From: Polydactylus sextarius
Lineage: Eukaryota > Chordata > Actinopteri > Polynemidae
Direction of reading: 5' to 3'
NCBI GenBank assembly: GCA_016801845.1
Contig: CM028908.1
Span: 21,463,047-21,527,046 of the forward strand
Length of the DNA: 64,000 bases
Shown: positions 51,401 through 62,131 of the stretch, in pieces
How the letters are laid out: the number at the start of each line of letters is the position of its first letter
Numbering within the stretch: position 1 is the first letter of the stretch
Notes under the pieces: model-generated
The model's database searches: none
Told to the model about the DNA's origin: nothing
The model's input: the letters and a program-made list of their open reading frames with translations, nothing else
Made by a program: the position numbers and the translations under genes

Positions 51401-54400
51401 AGTTCATCCTTTAGTCCAAGTGAACATTTACTTCAAAAAATTTGCTTCTCTCATGTTTCAAGTGTGTTTTGAAGTTATCACATTCAAAAGATTGTGATGA
51501 ACATACGGACAAACTGAAAACATAAAACTTGTGGCTGTTCTACCATAACAAGCCTGTGTGAAGCTCCAAAGCTGAGAGATTTTACACATCTGAAATCACA
51601 AAACCACAAGACTAGAAAAGTGTTATATAAATAAAAACTTTACCATGACTTTAACGATCTAACTGTTTAAATCTGCGGAACGCTTCAATTTAACCAAATC
51701 AAGTTTTATTTTAAATGAACATAAAATTTCACTTTTGCTGTCTATAGTGTTGTGCAGTTATATGTAGTTTTACATACTGGCATCCTCTGTCCTGGTCTTG
51801 GCTGAGGCTGGACTGGGTTCTCCCAGGCCGACAACGTTGCGAGCCACTACCCTGAACTCGTACTCTACCCAGGCATTCAGACCCACCACGGTGGCTGTCA
51901 GCATGTTCCCGTTGACCACCTCCGGCACTGCAATGTGGAAATTAATACAATAGGGCTCAGATGGGATGATAAATAAATAAGTATTCACATAAGAACCCAC
52001 ATAAATATTACAAAGGAGGACAGGAAGAGCATTTCATGCTACCTGTGTCGACAGCCTGCCAGCCTACGGTGAAAGGCGTCCGGCCTTGAATGATGTAGCC
52101 GGTGATGGGGCTGCCGTTGTCTCTTCCCGGAGTCCAGGAAAGCTGAGCTGTACTGTCAGTGATCTCTTCCACTGACACCTTGTCCGGAGGACCGGGTGGA
52201 CCTAAATCAATCAGGCAACAAGGAGAATGAACATGAGGTGTCGCACTCTAAATAGCCACTTAACTCATGAGCACTTCAGCTCATAACTTCTTTGTCCTTG
52301 TTTTGTGCATACAGGGTTGTCGTTCACTGTGTGTGCCAGGTGTGAGGCTGCAAAGTTTATTTGATATGTTCTTCATCAGCTTCACCTTAGGGCACAACTA
52401 GTCCTCCTGGGGTGTACATTTAAAAACATACATGCATTGAATATACAGTCCACACTAACCAATGCATTTAAAAATACATTAAACAATATTGTGAACAAAT
52501 TGACACATTAAAACACAAACATAACAGATCAGTACAGCCAATAGAAATACCAGACACAATACATATATAGAGAATAAATAATAAAATTGAGATATATCAA
52601 TAAACTAGAATTACCATTTTGTAGTTGCATGCTACGTGTAATTAGTGCTTAAATTAGTGAATCTTTTGACCTTGACCTTGACTTCTGACCTCAGACCACC
52701 AAAATCTAATCAATTTGCAACCTGAAAACATAATATCAGATGCACAGGTATACAATTTAAGATGTGTTGGTGTAATTCTAGTGCAGCATAACATTTAGAT
52801 ATATAAATAATATTAAAATATATGAATAAAACATATACTGATTTGTATTTGACATGTGCAGGAGTGTAAGTGAATGTGTATGAATAAAACTAATATTTAT
52901 AGAATCCTTTATTCAGTCACTCAGAAATCCTTCATTCAGTATGATGTTCCACTGTGTTTTCTTATTTTCTTGTGGAACACTTATTTCTTAATCAGGTCAA
53001 TAACAGAGGTACACAATCCCATGTTTTAGTCGCTCTCTATAAAACTGTGGGTATAAGGACACTGGTGTCTGCTTTGGGAAGTAAAAACCAGCTTTCTGCA
53101 GCTTGGTTGTCTGGAAGCATATGTACTGTACGCCATGTTTTGTTTTGTGTGTGTGTGTGTACCAGTGATCAAAATAAAAGAGGTGAGAGAAAGAAAGAAG
53201 TGAATGTTATGCGGCTGTTTCACATGCTCTGATTATAACATGTTGTTTGCTCCGCTGTACCATTATTCAGATGCTTTCCGTGATATTTTGCCAATGTGTA
53301 AATGAGCCAATTATAGTCATTTTCTGTGATAAACATTGCCTCCTCAAAACACCTGGGACAGCTATTGCAGTTTGTTAAGGCCATGAATACCAATGTAATT
53401 CACCACAGATAAACCACGTCGTCACATACGCTGTGCACATGTCAGCAGAGCTACCATGGCTGATCTCACATAGTCACACACAACGCTCACAATGAGTGTG
53501 GGTGCCGTTTTTAAATTTTAGTAACACATATATAATGTAAACAGAAGCTGACAACGCTGACTGAGCTAACATCCAGTTTTTGCATATTTACAAGAAGCCT
53601 CAGGGATTTTTCACACCTTCTTCTGTCAAACTTCCTCAGATGCTTCAGTGCCACATTATTTTAGAGTAAATATACAATAGTTACCTACAACACGTGTTCA
53701 AACACTAGTAGAGCACAAAAACAAGCGCTTGTATTAAATTGGCTTCTCTTACCTTTGACAACCAAAATTGCAGAGGTGGACAGGCTCTCCACATCGGTGT
53801 CAATAACACAGACATATTTCCCTCCATGGTTCAGCTGGATGTTACGAATCATCAGATCCCCTGATATACTCTGGAAGAGAATATTATCGTTGAAAAAAAA
53901 TACAGTTTAGGAAGAGAGGTACTTTTATTTCATCACTCAGCTTTTGCTAGTGGAATGTTTTCATATTTATGATGCTTTGCACAAACGTATCATTTCTGGG
54001 CCAGCTGAATTTTACATCTCTTCAAACACCAGCAACAGACACGGCAGATGTACTTCGCACAAATAATGCTATTGGCTGTCCTTCAGGCTCTACCCGACAC
54101 AGCCAACCCACAAAACCCTCCTACAAAAAACAGCTAGCAGCTACACACAGGACACACAAAACAAACAGAATCTAGTTAATTGGCAGGATAGTCCTAATTA
54201 TTCTGCAATTACATTAACTCGAGCAAGTACAGAAGAGTATAACTCCCTGTGTAAATTATTTTGCACTAACTGCATGGATGTGGAGGCCATGAGGGACAAA
54301 AAACATCATAACAAAAATTATTAACTATCTCAACTGTGTAAAGGGTTGTTGCACTATTTGAGGCAAAGATCAGACTGTTGTTGCAGCCTTACCACTATAT

Positions 54401-57400
54401 AATGTTATATAATTTTAATGTGAACAACTGCCCTTCCATGAAAAGAAAAAAAGAGCAAAACTAACTATGTGTTTGTATCTAAGTTTTTCACATCTTCTAA
54501 CCCAGGCTGGGCCACAGAGGCCCAATGGTTCTAACTCAAAACATACACTTTTAAAAACAAACAACAAATCAGTGCATTGTGGTTGGGGACTATTTTCTGT
54601 CATGGAATAATACGGATTTGCTATGCTAGTGAGTGTTTACAGCACAGATGGTATATAGGAGGAACTGAGTGAAGATAAACTTCAGTGCTGGTGTTCACTG
54701 TAATGAAGGAACATGTCATCCAGTACTTGTTGTGACTCACTGATGTTTTTTAAAATAGTTTTTGGACAACAACATAGCTCTTCAGCACTGAAGAGTAAGC
54801 TTTGGATGCAAAGACAATATTTGACATGGCCCTGTCTACAGTCCACAAGCTTTTGAACTGTGAACAGTTGAACTGTGAAGATGAGTTCAATGTCAATGGG
54901 AAGATGCAAAAAAGCCTGATGTGTTCAGACCAAAGTTGAGGCCAATTTTGCAGCAGCATGAGTCAGTACAAAAACTCAAAAAGCCAAGCAAAGATTCAGC
55001 TTAAGCTAAAAAAAAAAAGAAAAAGAAAAAATCTCAACTATGTGTATTGTAAAAGCCTGTCAGTGTTGAGCTTCTGTTAACGTTATGGTTAGGGTTATGC
55101 AAAATCAGGAAATTGATAACAAGTTCATCATCACTGCTGTCTCTTCACACCCTGAGGTTTGCAGTACAACAACTTTACACAGAAGAGCAAAAAAAAACAA
55201 AATGAGAGAAAAGTCTGAACACATGGACATGACAAAATCTCTGGCAACAATTTCAAAGTGGTGGCTCTACTTTATATGGAGTCAAAGATTTTAATCCATT
55301 TCTCACAAGGTGACTGATAAGAAGTCCACATGTGTAAATCAATGCCACAACCAAGCCTTTTTACGCAATAGAATAAAAATGGTATCACAAAGACGTGGTA
55401 CAGATTTTATTAGACCAGTCTTACATGCTGAACCTGTGAGATTCCTTTAGTCGGATTCTTTAGTTTGGGTTTAGTTGTGTGGATGGACAATGAGAGAAAG
55501 CCTTTTTCTGAAATGAAACAAAAATTGTTCAAACAGCAGTATTCTCTCTTCTACCTCCTGTAAGTCAGCTCTTGAGTTAGCCCGTTACTAAGCAGCCTGT
55601 GAAAAGGAGTGTGTGGCTTTAGAAATGAGTCACCTGAGGGTTAGCCAGGTAAGACCCGCTGCAGTCATAGCAGATTTCATCACCCAGAGAGATCATAGCT
55701 TCAACTCTGCAGCAAATGGACGTGAACGCCCGTGAATCTGCACCTCTGTGAAGCGCGTGACAAAGCACAGCCGAGTTGAATGGCATTTCTATGCAGGCTG
55801 GGCTAAAGCGACTACCTTTCTTTCTCTCTTTTCTCTTTCCTCCCCCGTCCTTTCATCTCCTCTCTTTTCTCCTGACAGTTTTTGCTCGCCGCTCGCCATG
55901 TCTGATTTTCTCTGCAGTGTCAGACACCACCTGGCCGACCTGAGAGCTTGCAATTGAAAGCAAGGCATCCTGCCTTGGCAGGAGGGGAGTGATGAGGCAT
56001 GTTTGCTTTAATTATGTTAATTAATTCATCAGAAGGTGTCGAGCAGGGGGCCGGTAATCTCTCTGGACAAGGGAAACAGATTCTGTGAAAACTATATCAC
56101 GTTGTACAGTTCAATGTCATTAGTAATTTCCATTTGCATTTGTGAGGACGTGAATTTAGCATGTCCACAACACTGCGAGGGCATTTGGATATGATGCCAA
56201 CCTTTCACATGTGAGCAACAGTGATTAGACTGCTGACCTTGGATGATGAATTACCCCTTAAAAAGCAAAAAAAAAAAAAAAAAAAAAAATGCGTATGAAG
56301 TAATTTCATACTGACAAGCTCTGAACAATTGGCTTCGCCCTTCATCAGAAGGAGCAAATACTCAACAAAGAACCATCACTTATCATTATTTCAAGACATA
56401 AGGATTCCAAATGAACATTTACTGGTGCCAGGCCTGCCCTTGGTGAATGCCAGCCAGCTCATTACTTAATCATTTTGGGGCTCAAGATTCACAAATAGGT
56501 ATGCAAATTCAATTATGGAAGAAGGAGATGATAAGAAAATGTTCTCCCTTGAGGTAAGGGAATTAGGAGTTGAAGGGATGAAAAGTATAAAGACTTTATT
56601 AATGAGAACCCTCTGCATGACTCAAATGGCATTTCACTAATATATTTTTAGAAGTGGAACACATGGCAGCTCACAAGCCCATTCAAAAGGTAAGGATCCC
56701 AATTATTGACCTGATATAGCCATTCATTGAGGGTTTTTGGCACATAAATGAAAGAATGGAAGTGATTCTTAACAGATATCTCTGTCTTTTTGATATTCCA
56801 TCCACCACTGACCACAGGGAAACTTACAGATGAATGGTTCTTGGCATAAATTTGTCAGCTTGCGTATTATGGATGTCTAGGAAGCCCTCAGCAGGGCAGT
56901 AGAGCACACCCTTGCATGCCACACACTATGTCCCAATTAATCCCAGAAAAGCCAGAAAAGTAGCTGAGTTTAATGGTTGAGATGACTCACCCCGCCCACT
57001 CTTTCAAAATGATCGCCGTCTCGCTGGAAGTTGATGAGCTGGCCGTTGAATGCCCACGAGAAAGAGACATCCAGAGCTGGATCACAGGCAATCTGGCAGG
57101 GTAACACGATGCTCTCGCCAACAATAATCTCCATGTTAGTAGGCCTCATGGTGATTCTGGTGGGCTCTGGCCAGACAAGAGACGACAGTGTACGCATGTT
57201 AATGTCTCTGCCACGGGAACCTTTAACACCGCCGTGACCTCTGCAACTGCTATCTCACTCCAATTCATGGCTAAATCAAACCACCATCATCAAATTACCC
57301 AGGGATGTGTGTGTTTTTTTCTGATTTTAATAAGCACTCAAATTTCAGGCCTGTCCATTAACAACCTTTAATGACATCTCCAGTTTGCACTTTATGTTCC

Positions 57401-58361
57401 ATGATCAATTTGGAAGACAATGTTTGAAACTGGATTATAAACATGGGAGAATATCCCCCAGTGGTGATTGCGGTGGACTGGGGGCCCCGCAGTTTGTTGA
57501 GGAAAGGTCACAGTAATTAAATTCTGTGACATTAAATGGTTCAGCTGTCAGCATACGAGAAGAATAGAAGCTAATGAGAAAAATAAGTCAGGTGGCCACA
57601 CACACAACACATTAAACTGGAAGACTGCATGAACATGTTATGTCACTGCATTCATGAATAATGACCTTTAACAAAATCAAGGATAATGTTTTCCTTTTTT
57701 GCATAATTCAAACCAGACATTTTAATTTGACTATACACTTTGTTGTTAATGTTATAAATGCAGTAGCCTCACATACAAAACAATATAAATGATGTAACTC
57801 TCAAGCCATAAGAAAATTGTTTTCTACCACTTCCCTGTTTTCTCTGTCTACTTGTCTTTATCCTAAGCTAAGTTATAGCTAAGTGTGTTTCCCAAAATGA
57901 TAAACATCTCATTTTCTTATAAGTCGACTACAGGAGCTACAACTACAGCTAAATAAATCTGCTGACAATAGCTGTTCAAATCAACAGTCTTGGTAAGAAA
58001 CAAGAAGCTGCTTCTGTTTTTTTCTGTATGTAATCTATAATCCATTGTTTCACACATAGCAACAATTCCTAAGAGGCAAAAATGCCACCATTATTGGTGT
58101 AAACTGTGTATGTGCAGTGGTACGGTTGTCAGCATGAATGATCACAGAGGACTTACCAGTGATAACCAGCCTCCCAGTCATGCTTGCTGTCCCAAACTGG
58201 TTCTTGGCAATGCATGTGTAGCTGGCTGCATCTTGTCTGGTTACATTGGCGATCTTTAATGTTCCATTGGGATGCAAAGTAATCCTGAGTGAAGCAGAGT
58301 GAGTAGAGAGGCTGATTAGAGTACTGTATGCCAGTTGTGGTGATATTCATACAAATATATA

Positions 58362-58431
<70 letters not shown>

Positions 58432-61400
58432 CATTCTTTCCTAAATGAATAAAACCCTCGTAAAAAAAGCTCTTTGAACCTTGTTCTTTAAATCATTACA
58501 AAAGCCAAAAAGTTCTTTGAGGCGATTTAGCAGCGTGCAGTGTGACCCATCACCCTAACTGCGTGGTGAACTATACTGGCAGACACATAACTAAATGATG
58601 AAATATTTTACGAAGAGTATCGCTGACTAAATCGCTGAATAAATAAAGCGTGCTTTACAGGAACTGTGCTGCTAAGGTCAGACAACCTCTGTCATGCAGG
58701 GAGGTCACTGATTGGATATTTGATGAAAAGCCAAGGCGTGCTGTAATACATAATACAACAGAGTAGTAGTGTACCATTTATAAGTGCAGTCTAAAGTCTA
58801 TTACAAGAAACATATTCTTAAAACATTATAAGAAATAATCACAAACAGCTTGCAATTCTGACAGATTTCTTTTTTTGTATTTCTTCAAGCGATTGACCTG
58901 ATGATATCTAGTTACACAGATATTTCTGATTGTATTTGGGCAAAGATTTCTGTCTGAGCTGCTCTGCTTCAGTCCCCAGGCAAAAAAAGGTGAATATGAT
59001 TTAGTTTGTGATGAAAAAAAGAATTTAAAAAGACTACATAGAAAAAATCATTAGTAGATATATAGATATAAAAGAAAATTAAGGGATGAATGAATTGTCC
59101 ATCCATCCATCCATCCATCCATCCATCCATCCATCCATCCATCCATCCATCCATCCATCCATCGTGATTTTTTTGTGTTCTAGTGTTTTTTTTTTTTTTT
59201 TTTCTTTTTTTTCTTTTAAGCATCATTCAAACTAACAAGTCAAACTAAATCATATTCACCTTCACTTGCCTAATAGTAAAGCATCTGGTTGAATCTTACA
59301 CTTCACTGTAAACACTGTTTTACTGGTGCTGCTCTCTAACAAAGAAACAATCTGGATAGAAACTGCTGACAGTGTGTCCTTTAGATTATTCAGGGTACCA
59401 GGGGACACTAGGGTAGAGGCAGATATTTAAGAGACAGATATCCCTGCACTAAGCTAAAGCTCTGTGAATGGGCAGACACCACAAGGGGTAGTTGTGAATA
59501 TACACCAATCATGTCAATGTTCTCTGAGTAGGTGACCAGACCAGGCCATCTCCTTCCATTGTTTTGAGGTCTAGTTATGATGTTAACATGTCCATTATAT
59601 TGGTAGTTTTGTTGGTGGACAGGAATCAAGAAGGACACTGACTGAACAGACTGTGTAGGCAGCTCCACATATGCAACAAACTGTGATGTACTGACTCCTT
59701 CCTATCACATCCAGCATTAAGTGTTTCAGCAGTTTAGTTTGAGCTACAGTAGCATCTGTTGGATCAGAACCCATGGGTGAGCCTTTAAACTGACCTGCAG
59801 ACAACATCCCACTGGAACTGCTGGAACTGTTTTGTATATGCATATCCCACTCATTAGCTTGTGTTATTGTAAAGAGATAATCAATACTATTCACTTACAT
59901 TTACACCCATCAGTGATTATAATATTATGGGTGGTTGGTGTACGTCTTCCATAATTTGAGAGAAACTACCTTTAACTGGTGTGGTATTTATTGTGGTATT
60001 TAAACTCTGCTCCAATTTAAAGCATGATTGCATATATGAGCTAACATTTCCCATCCTGAGCCTTCATACATCCAGTGTTGTGCACCTTGAAAGGGTCTGT
60101 GGGCTTCACATAGATTTTGCTAAATGTCATTCAGCTTGGGAATTTTTTTTTACCACTTTTCTGCAGCTATTGCTGCATTTCCCCATCTGGAGCTGACTAA
60201 AGAGCCTCGGTGCCGTTTTGACAAGACACTTTGCTTGTATTGTTCTCTTTTAGACCTCCTTTTTGAATAAGCAGCATGGGAGTGATTCAAACAGTGTAGA
60301 GTTAGGCACTTTTTCACTGCACCACAGTGCTTGTGTTTGAGTTGTTTTTATGAAATCTGCCTCGGATGCTGTGTATGTGTGTGTATGGGTGTGTGCTGAC
60401 TTGCAACAGAGGTTTTGATTTCGTCACCATCAAAGCTTTTTTCTTCTTCCTATCACAGTGATGATAAATGCATGGATGAAATGTTCTAATATGTCATTTC
60501 ATCCTGATTTTTGGACTTCGCCACCTTTAATTAGTTGTTTTGTGTCGTTGTGTGTGTGAAATTTTCTCAGCAGCTCAAATTCAGCTTCAATAAGAAATCA
60601 GACTGACAAGGACAACAACATAAATTAAGCACCATTTTATTCTGCTTTAAAAGGTGCTTGAAATTTTTTCATTGTCTGCATCATGTCTGTGTGTGACGTT
60701 TTGAGTCTAGTGAGATGTCACCACTTGAGGCTTTTGTCTCCACAGCTTAAGTAAATCAAGTTGTATTTGTGTGTCACGATAAAATAGAACATTTTACCTC
60801 AGGTAATTACAAGTGCAGAAGCTTCGGTTTTACTTCTTCTGTCTAAAAGCAGATAGACTTTTATCTGTAGCAGCTACTCCATTTCATATTCCTTTATCAT
60901 CTTAAATATTTCATGCATGCAGTGTTGATATGACCAGCTAGCATCTTCATCCCTCACACCAAGCTATTAGCACATGACGGTGCACACAGTACATTAGCCA
61001 TGTGCAGTTTTCGTGCTGGGTGTCCCACACTCGCTCTCCTCATTAGCCTTTCCCTCTATGCATCTGCACAAATGCCAAATATGCTATTCAAACAAGTCAG
61101 CTTGCAGTGAATGTGAATGAAAGCTGTTAGGAATATGCACTTGGATTTTTTAATCCTACCTTTCAGTTCTCTGCAGGATCTCATTCCCTTTCTTCCACAG
61201 GCTAATTGCTGGAGGAGAGGCCTGAGGCTTGCATTCAAGAGTGACTTCGCTGCCTGCACGAGCTTTTAGCAAAGATCTTAACGGACTTTTGGAGAAACTG
61301 GGTGGTGAAGCTATTTGTGGGAAAGCAGAGAAAAGAGCATGAGTGTCATAACATAAAGGCAGTATAAAGCTATGCAGATAAGCTGTGCTAGTGTTGAGAT

Positions 61401-61495
61401 CAACTCTCCTTCAGCGTTCAGTAAAATCTCAGCATGAACTCAGCAGAAATGAATTTGGCTCAAGGCTATAGACCTACCTGCCAAGGCACCCTTTA

Positions 61496-61564
<69 letters not shown>

Positions 61565-62131
61565 CATCCCTTTAACCTGCAGAGGTTGCAGCCATTACCC
61601 ACACTCATCAAGACATTTTGTCAGCCACCATTTGGACCCAACTATCATCACATGTATCAAGACAGAATTGAATTTCTCATCAAGCCAGTCAGGTGGAAGT
61701 CATCAAAGCTTTGCAAATAAATCAATACCTAATCTACATGAGAAAGCACACACAATGCTACAAAGCAGTGTGACTGTAGTATCCTAATCAATATGATGAA
61801 ACGATTGAAAGTAAAATGAGACACTCTATCAGATTCATATTTTTTGCTGGCAGAGCCCATAGTGACATCAAATGAGTCTGCAGACTGATTGCTGAGGAGA
61901 GTTACAGCAGGCTGCTGTTTTTTTTTTTTTTATCTTAGGAGATGATCAAACGCAAAGACAGATAAGCAGGATAAAAGCAGAAGTGAGGGAGGGAATCTTA
62001 CCTAACACCATTAGTTGGGAACTGGAATAAATGATGCCATGTTTGTTCTCAGCCACACACTGATACATCCCGGAATCTGACAGGTTTAATGCAGTTATAG
62101 AAAGGACCCCATTTTCGATTTGTACCCGGCC
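45322..62131 (-). CDS. cntn: Contactin (CNTN4/CNTN6-like), 3' 14 exons, 5' end outside window
   Basis: Contactins are GPI-anchored cell-surface Ig/FNIII proteins that act in axon guidance and synapse formation. Fourteen minus-strand exons were read by eye: 62131-62002, 61310-61160, 58284-58157, 57166-56991, 53870-53753, 52201-52043, 51927-51778, 50145-50075, 49663-49429, 49024-48915, 47656-47470, 46356-46244, 46130-45965 and 45422-45322. Every intron is GT-AG and the phases chain to 1995 bp (664 codons plus stop). Partial-protein layout: Ig4 second half 1-43, Ig5 44-136, Ig6 137-234, FN1 235-337, FN2 338-439, FN3 440-538, FN4 539-631, tail 632-664. Ig cysteines and tryptophans are in place (YQCVAE, LECKP, YTCIAK, LPCQI, YVCVID). 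Seven N-glycosylation sequons are visible. Family members are about 1,030 residues, so roughly 370 N-terminal residues lie beyond 64000. FN3 (IGKVR...NITGLKANT) recalls CNTN6; Ig6 ([11 protein letters not shown]) and the tail (ARGSGA) recall CNTN4. The family is certain, the paralogue is not. Confidence 0.93.
45965..46130 (-). CDS. cntn: Contactin exon: end of FN4
   Basis: The exon is 166 bp with acceptor CTTGCCTCAG and donor TTAA|GTGAGT, phase 0 in and phase 1 out. It encodes [20 protein letters not shown], then [35 protein letters not shown]. TNKTxVELSL and the EGGEG loop match contactin FN4. The VLLKRH start replaces the usual VLYR or VFYR, so the conserved FNIII strand tyrosine is missing here. 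Intron to the previous exon is 113 bp. Confidence 0.94.
46244..46356 (-). CDS. cntn: Contactin exon: start of FN4
   Basis: The exon is 113 bp with acceptor (T)10CTAG and donor TTG|GTAGGT. It encodes [18 protein letters not shown], then [20 protein letters not shown]. The PPxxxPxNIxW opening, the LxWDPV core and the E-S-x-V-x-GY close are contactin FN4 landmarks. The last codon is Leu where relatives usually have Lys or Met (GYK or GYM). Confidence 0.93.
47470..47656 (-). CDS. cntn: Contactin exon: body of FN3
   Basis: The exon is 187 bp with acceptor TCCCAACAG and donor CCAC|GTGAGT, phase 0 in and phase 1 out. It encodes [17 protein letters not shown], then [35 protein letters not shown] and NTTTKKP. 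NYT, NIT and NTT are sequons, so this FNIII half-domain is heavily glycosylatable. The NITGLKANT and NTAGxGP strings favour CNTN6 over CNTN3, CNTN4 and CNTN5 by memory comparison. Confidence 0.95.
48915..49024 (-). CDS. cntn: Contactin exon: start of FN3
   Basis: The exon is 110 bp with acceptor TATTTCTGCAG and donor GAG|GTACGT, phase 1 in and phase 0 out. It encodes [17 protein letters not shown], then [11 protein letters not shown] and RVLGYE. The xPxxAP start, the SxSAxxIEVxW core and the closing LGYE match the first half of contactin FN3. The GRVLGYE-like end is closest to what I recall of CNTN6. Confidence 0.92.
49429..49663 (-). CDS. cntn: Contactin exon: body of FN2
   Basis: The exon is 235 bp with acceptor CGCTCCCAG and donor GAAG|GTACAG, phase 0 in and phase 1 out. 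It encodes [20 protein letters not shown], then a TW core, [30 protein letters not shown] and [19 protein letters not shown] is among the most conserved contactin strings. NDT is a glycosylation sequon. This is the longest exon in the window. Confidence 0.96.
50075..50145 (-). CDS. cntn: Contactin micro-exon: start of FN2
   Basis: The exon is only 71 bp, with acceptor CTACCTCTCAG and donor GAG|GTAAGT. The phase 1 entry makes Ile across the junction; the exit is phase 0. It encodes [14 protein letters not shown], then [10 protein letters not shown]. The poly-Gly linker followed by SELVITWE is diagnostic of contactin FN2. Confidence 0.94.
51265..51515 (+). repeat. Unclassified fish repeat family X, copy 3, in a contactin intron
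   Basis: It contains TTTTTGACCTTTGTCCACAA, TCAGTTCATCCTTTAGTCCA, GTGAACATTTACTTCAAAAA and GAACATACGGACAAACTGAA. This is the longest of the four copies and lies between the FN1b exon and the 71-bp FN2 exon. Confidence 0.55.
51778..51927 (-). CDS. cntn: Contactin exon: second half of FN1
   Basis: The exon is 150 bp with acceptor CACATTGCAG and donor GCCA|GTATGT, phase 1 out. It encodes [18 protein letters not shown], then [20 protein letters not shown] and SAKTRTEDA. The [10 protein letters not shown] strand, whose Tyr is the conserved FNIII core residue, and the GEPS turn identify FN1. Only 115 bp of intron separate it from the preceding exon. Confidence 0.95.
52043..52201 (-). CDS. cntn: Contactin exon: first half of FN1
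   Basis: The exon is 159 bp with acceptor TGATTTAG and donor ACAG|GTAGC. The incoming Gly codon is completed across the junction. It encodes [19 protein letters not shown], then [17 protein letters not shown] and [14 protein letters not shown]. The GPPGPP hinge between Ig6 and FN1, the LSW core tryptophan and the RTPFxVGWQAV strand are all classic contactin features. Confidence 0.94.
52665..52740 (+). repeat. Unclassified fish repeat family X, copy 4 (short)
   Basis: It contains GACCTTGACCTTGACTTCTG and ACCACCAAAATCTAATCAAT, then CCTGAAAACATAA. It lies in the intron between the Ig6b and FN1a exons. Confidence 0.5.
53753..53870 (-). CDS. cntn: Contactin exon: second half of Ig6
   Basis: The exon is 118 bp, phase 0 in and phase 1 out. 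The acceptor is TCTCTTCCAG and the donor AAAG|GTAAG. It encodes [19 protein letters not shown], then [30 protein letters not shown] is a contactin signature. The segment after the YVC cysteine (VIDTDVES) departs from the VQT form I recall in other contactins. The exon is too short to stand out as an open reading frame; it was found by splice-site and motif reading. Confidence 0.92.
56267..56289. repeat. Poly-A tract in a contactin intron
   Basis: About 23 A bases after AAAAGC, in the intron between the two Ig6 exons. On the transcribed strand it is poly-U. Confidence 0.9.
56991..57166 (-). CDS. cntn: Contactin exon: first half of Ig6
   Basis: The exon is 176 bp. The acceptor is CTGGCCAG and the donor GGG|GTGAGT, ending in phase 0. 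It encodes [19 protein letters not shown], then [19 protein letters not shown] and [20 protein letters not shown]. The cysteine, the tryptophan and the GDHFERVGG end of the half-domain match the contactin Ig6 pattern. The unspliced reading frame runs on past the donor into intron sequence. Confidence 0.94.
58157..58284 (-). CDS. cntn: Contactin exon: second half of Ig5
   Basis: The exon is 128 bp and starts with G, completing Arg across the junction. The acceptor is CACTCAG and the donor ACTG|GTAAGT. It encodes [15 protein letters not shown], then [17 protein letters not shown] and GRLVIT. The YTC cysteine closes the Ig5 disulphide and NVT is a glycosylation sequon. The NQFGTA segment is typical of CNTN4 and CNTN6. 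Confidence 0.94.
58354..58428. repeat. (TA)n(GA)n compound microsatellite in a contactin intron
   Basis: A TA tract of about 22 units followed by (GA)14 or so, starting 70 bp upstream of the Ig5b exon acceptor. On the transcribed strand the GA block reads as a TC-rich polypyrimidine run. Confidence 0.96.
59098..59163. repeat. (ATCC)n tetranucleotide repeat
   Basis: About 16 perfect units in a contactin intron. The unit equals the tail unit of the tRNA-headed SINE seen at 11336, but no SINE body flanks it here. Confidence 0.96.
59500..59942 (-). pseudogene. Decayed Tc1/mariner fragment inside a contactin intron
   Basis: Read on the minus strand, it begins at a TA with TACACCAACCACCCATAATA (from 59942), related to the ends of the element at 13951-14604. 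It then carries transposase remnants, e.g. GATCCAACAGATGCTACTGT (59765 down) and ATGGAAGGAGATGGCCTGGT (59561 down). The frame is destroyed and the second terminal repeat was not found. It lies between the two Ig5 exons, in the same orientation as the host gene. Confidence 0.75.
61160..61310 (-). CDS. cntn: Contactin exon: first half of Ig5
   Basis: The exon is 151 bp, entering with CT to complete an Ala codon from the previous exon and leaving in phase 2. The acceptor is CACAAATAG and the donor AG|GTAGG. It encodes [19 protein letters not shown], then [12 protein letters not shown] and [13 protein letters not shown], with the first cysteine and core tryptophan of Ig5. Domain order and the conserved SxPxFSKSP linker fit contactins of the CNTN3-6 group. 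Confidence 0.93.
61500..61561. repeat. (CA)n microsatellite in a contactin intron
   Basis: About 31 uninterrupted CA units between the Ig4b and Ig5a exons. Confidence 0.97.
62002..62131 (-). CDS. cntn: Contactin exon: second half of Ig4
   Basis: The acceptor is CTCCTCAG and the donor is G|GTAAG. The exon starts in phase 0 and ends in phase 1 (130 bp). It encodes GRVQIENG, then [17 protein letters not shown] and an Ig G-strand ending LMVL. The YxC motif supplies the second disulphide cysteine of Ig4, and NLS is a glycosylation sequon. This is the most 5' exon visible. The exon for the first half of Ig4, with its WxxNG motif, was not found between 62132 and 64000. Confidence 0.92.

Noticed and set aside
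59098..59163. Possible SINE tail
   Set aside because: The unit matches the SINE tail, but no SINE body adjoins on either side, so it is reported only as a simple repeat.
61056..61259. Minus-strand frame [15 protein letters not shown]...
   Set aside because: It overlaps the Ig5a exon in the wrong frame; the correct frame begins at 61310.
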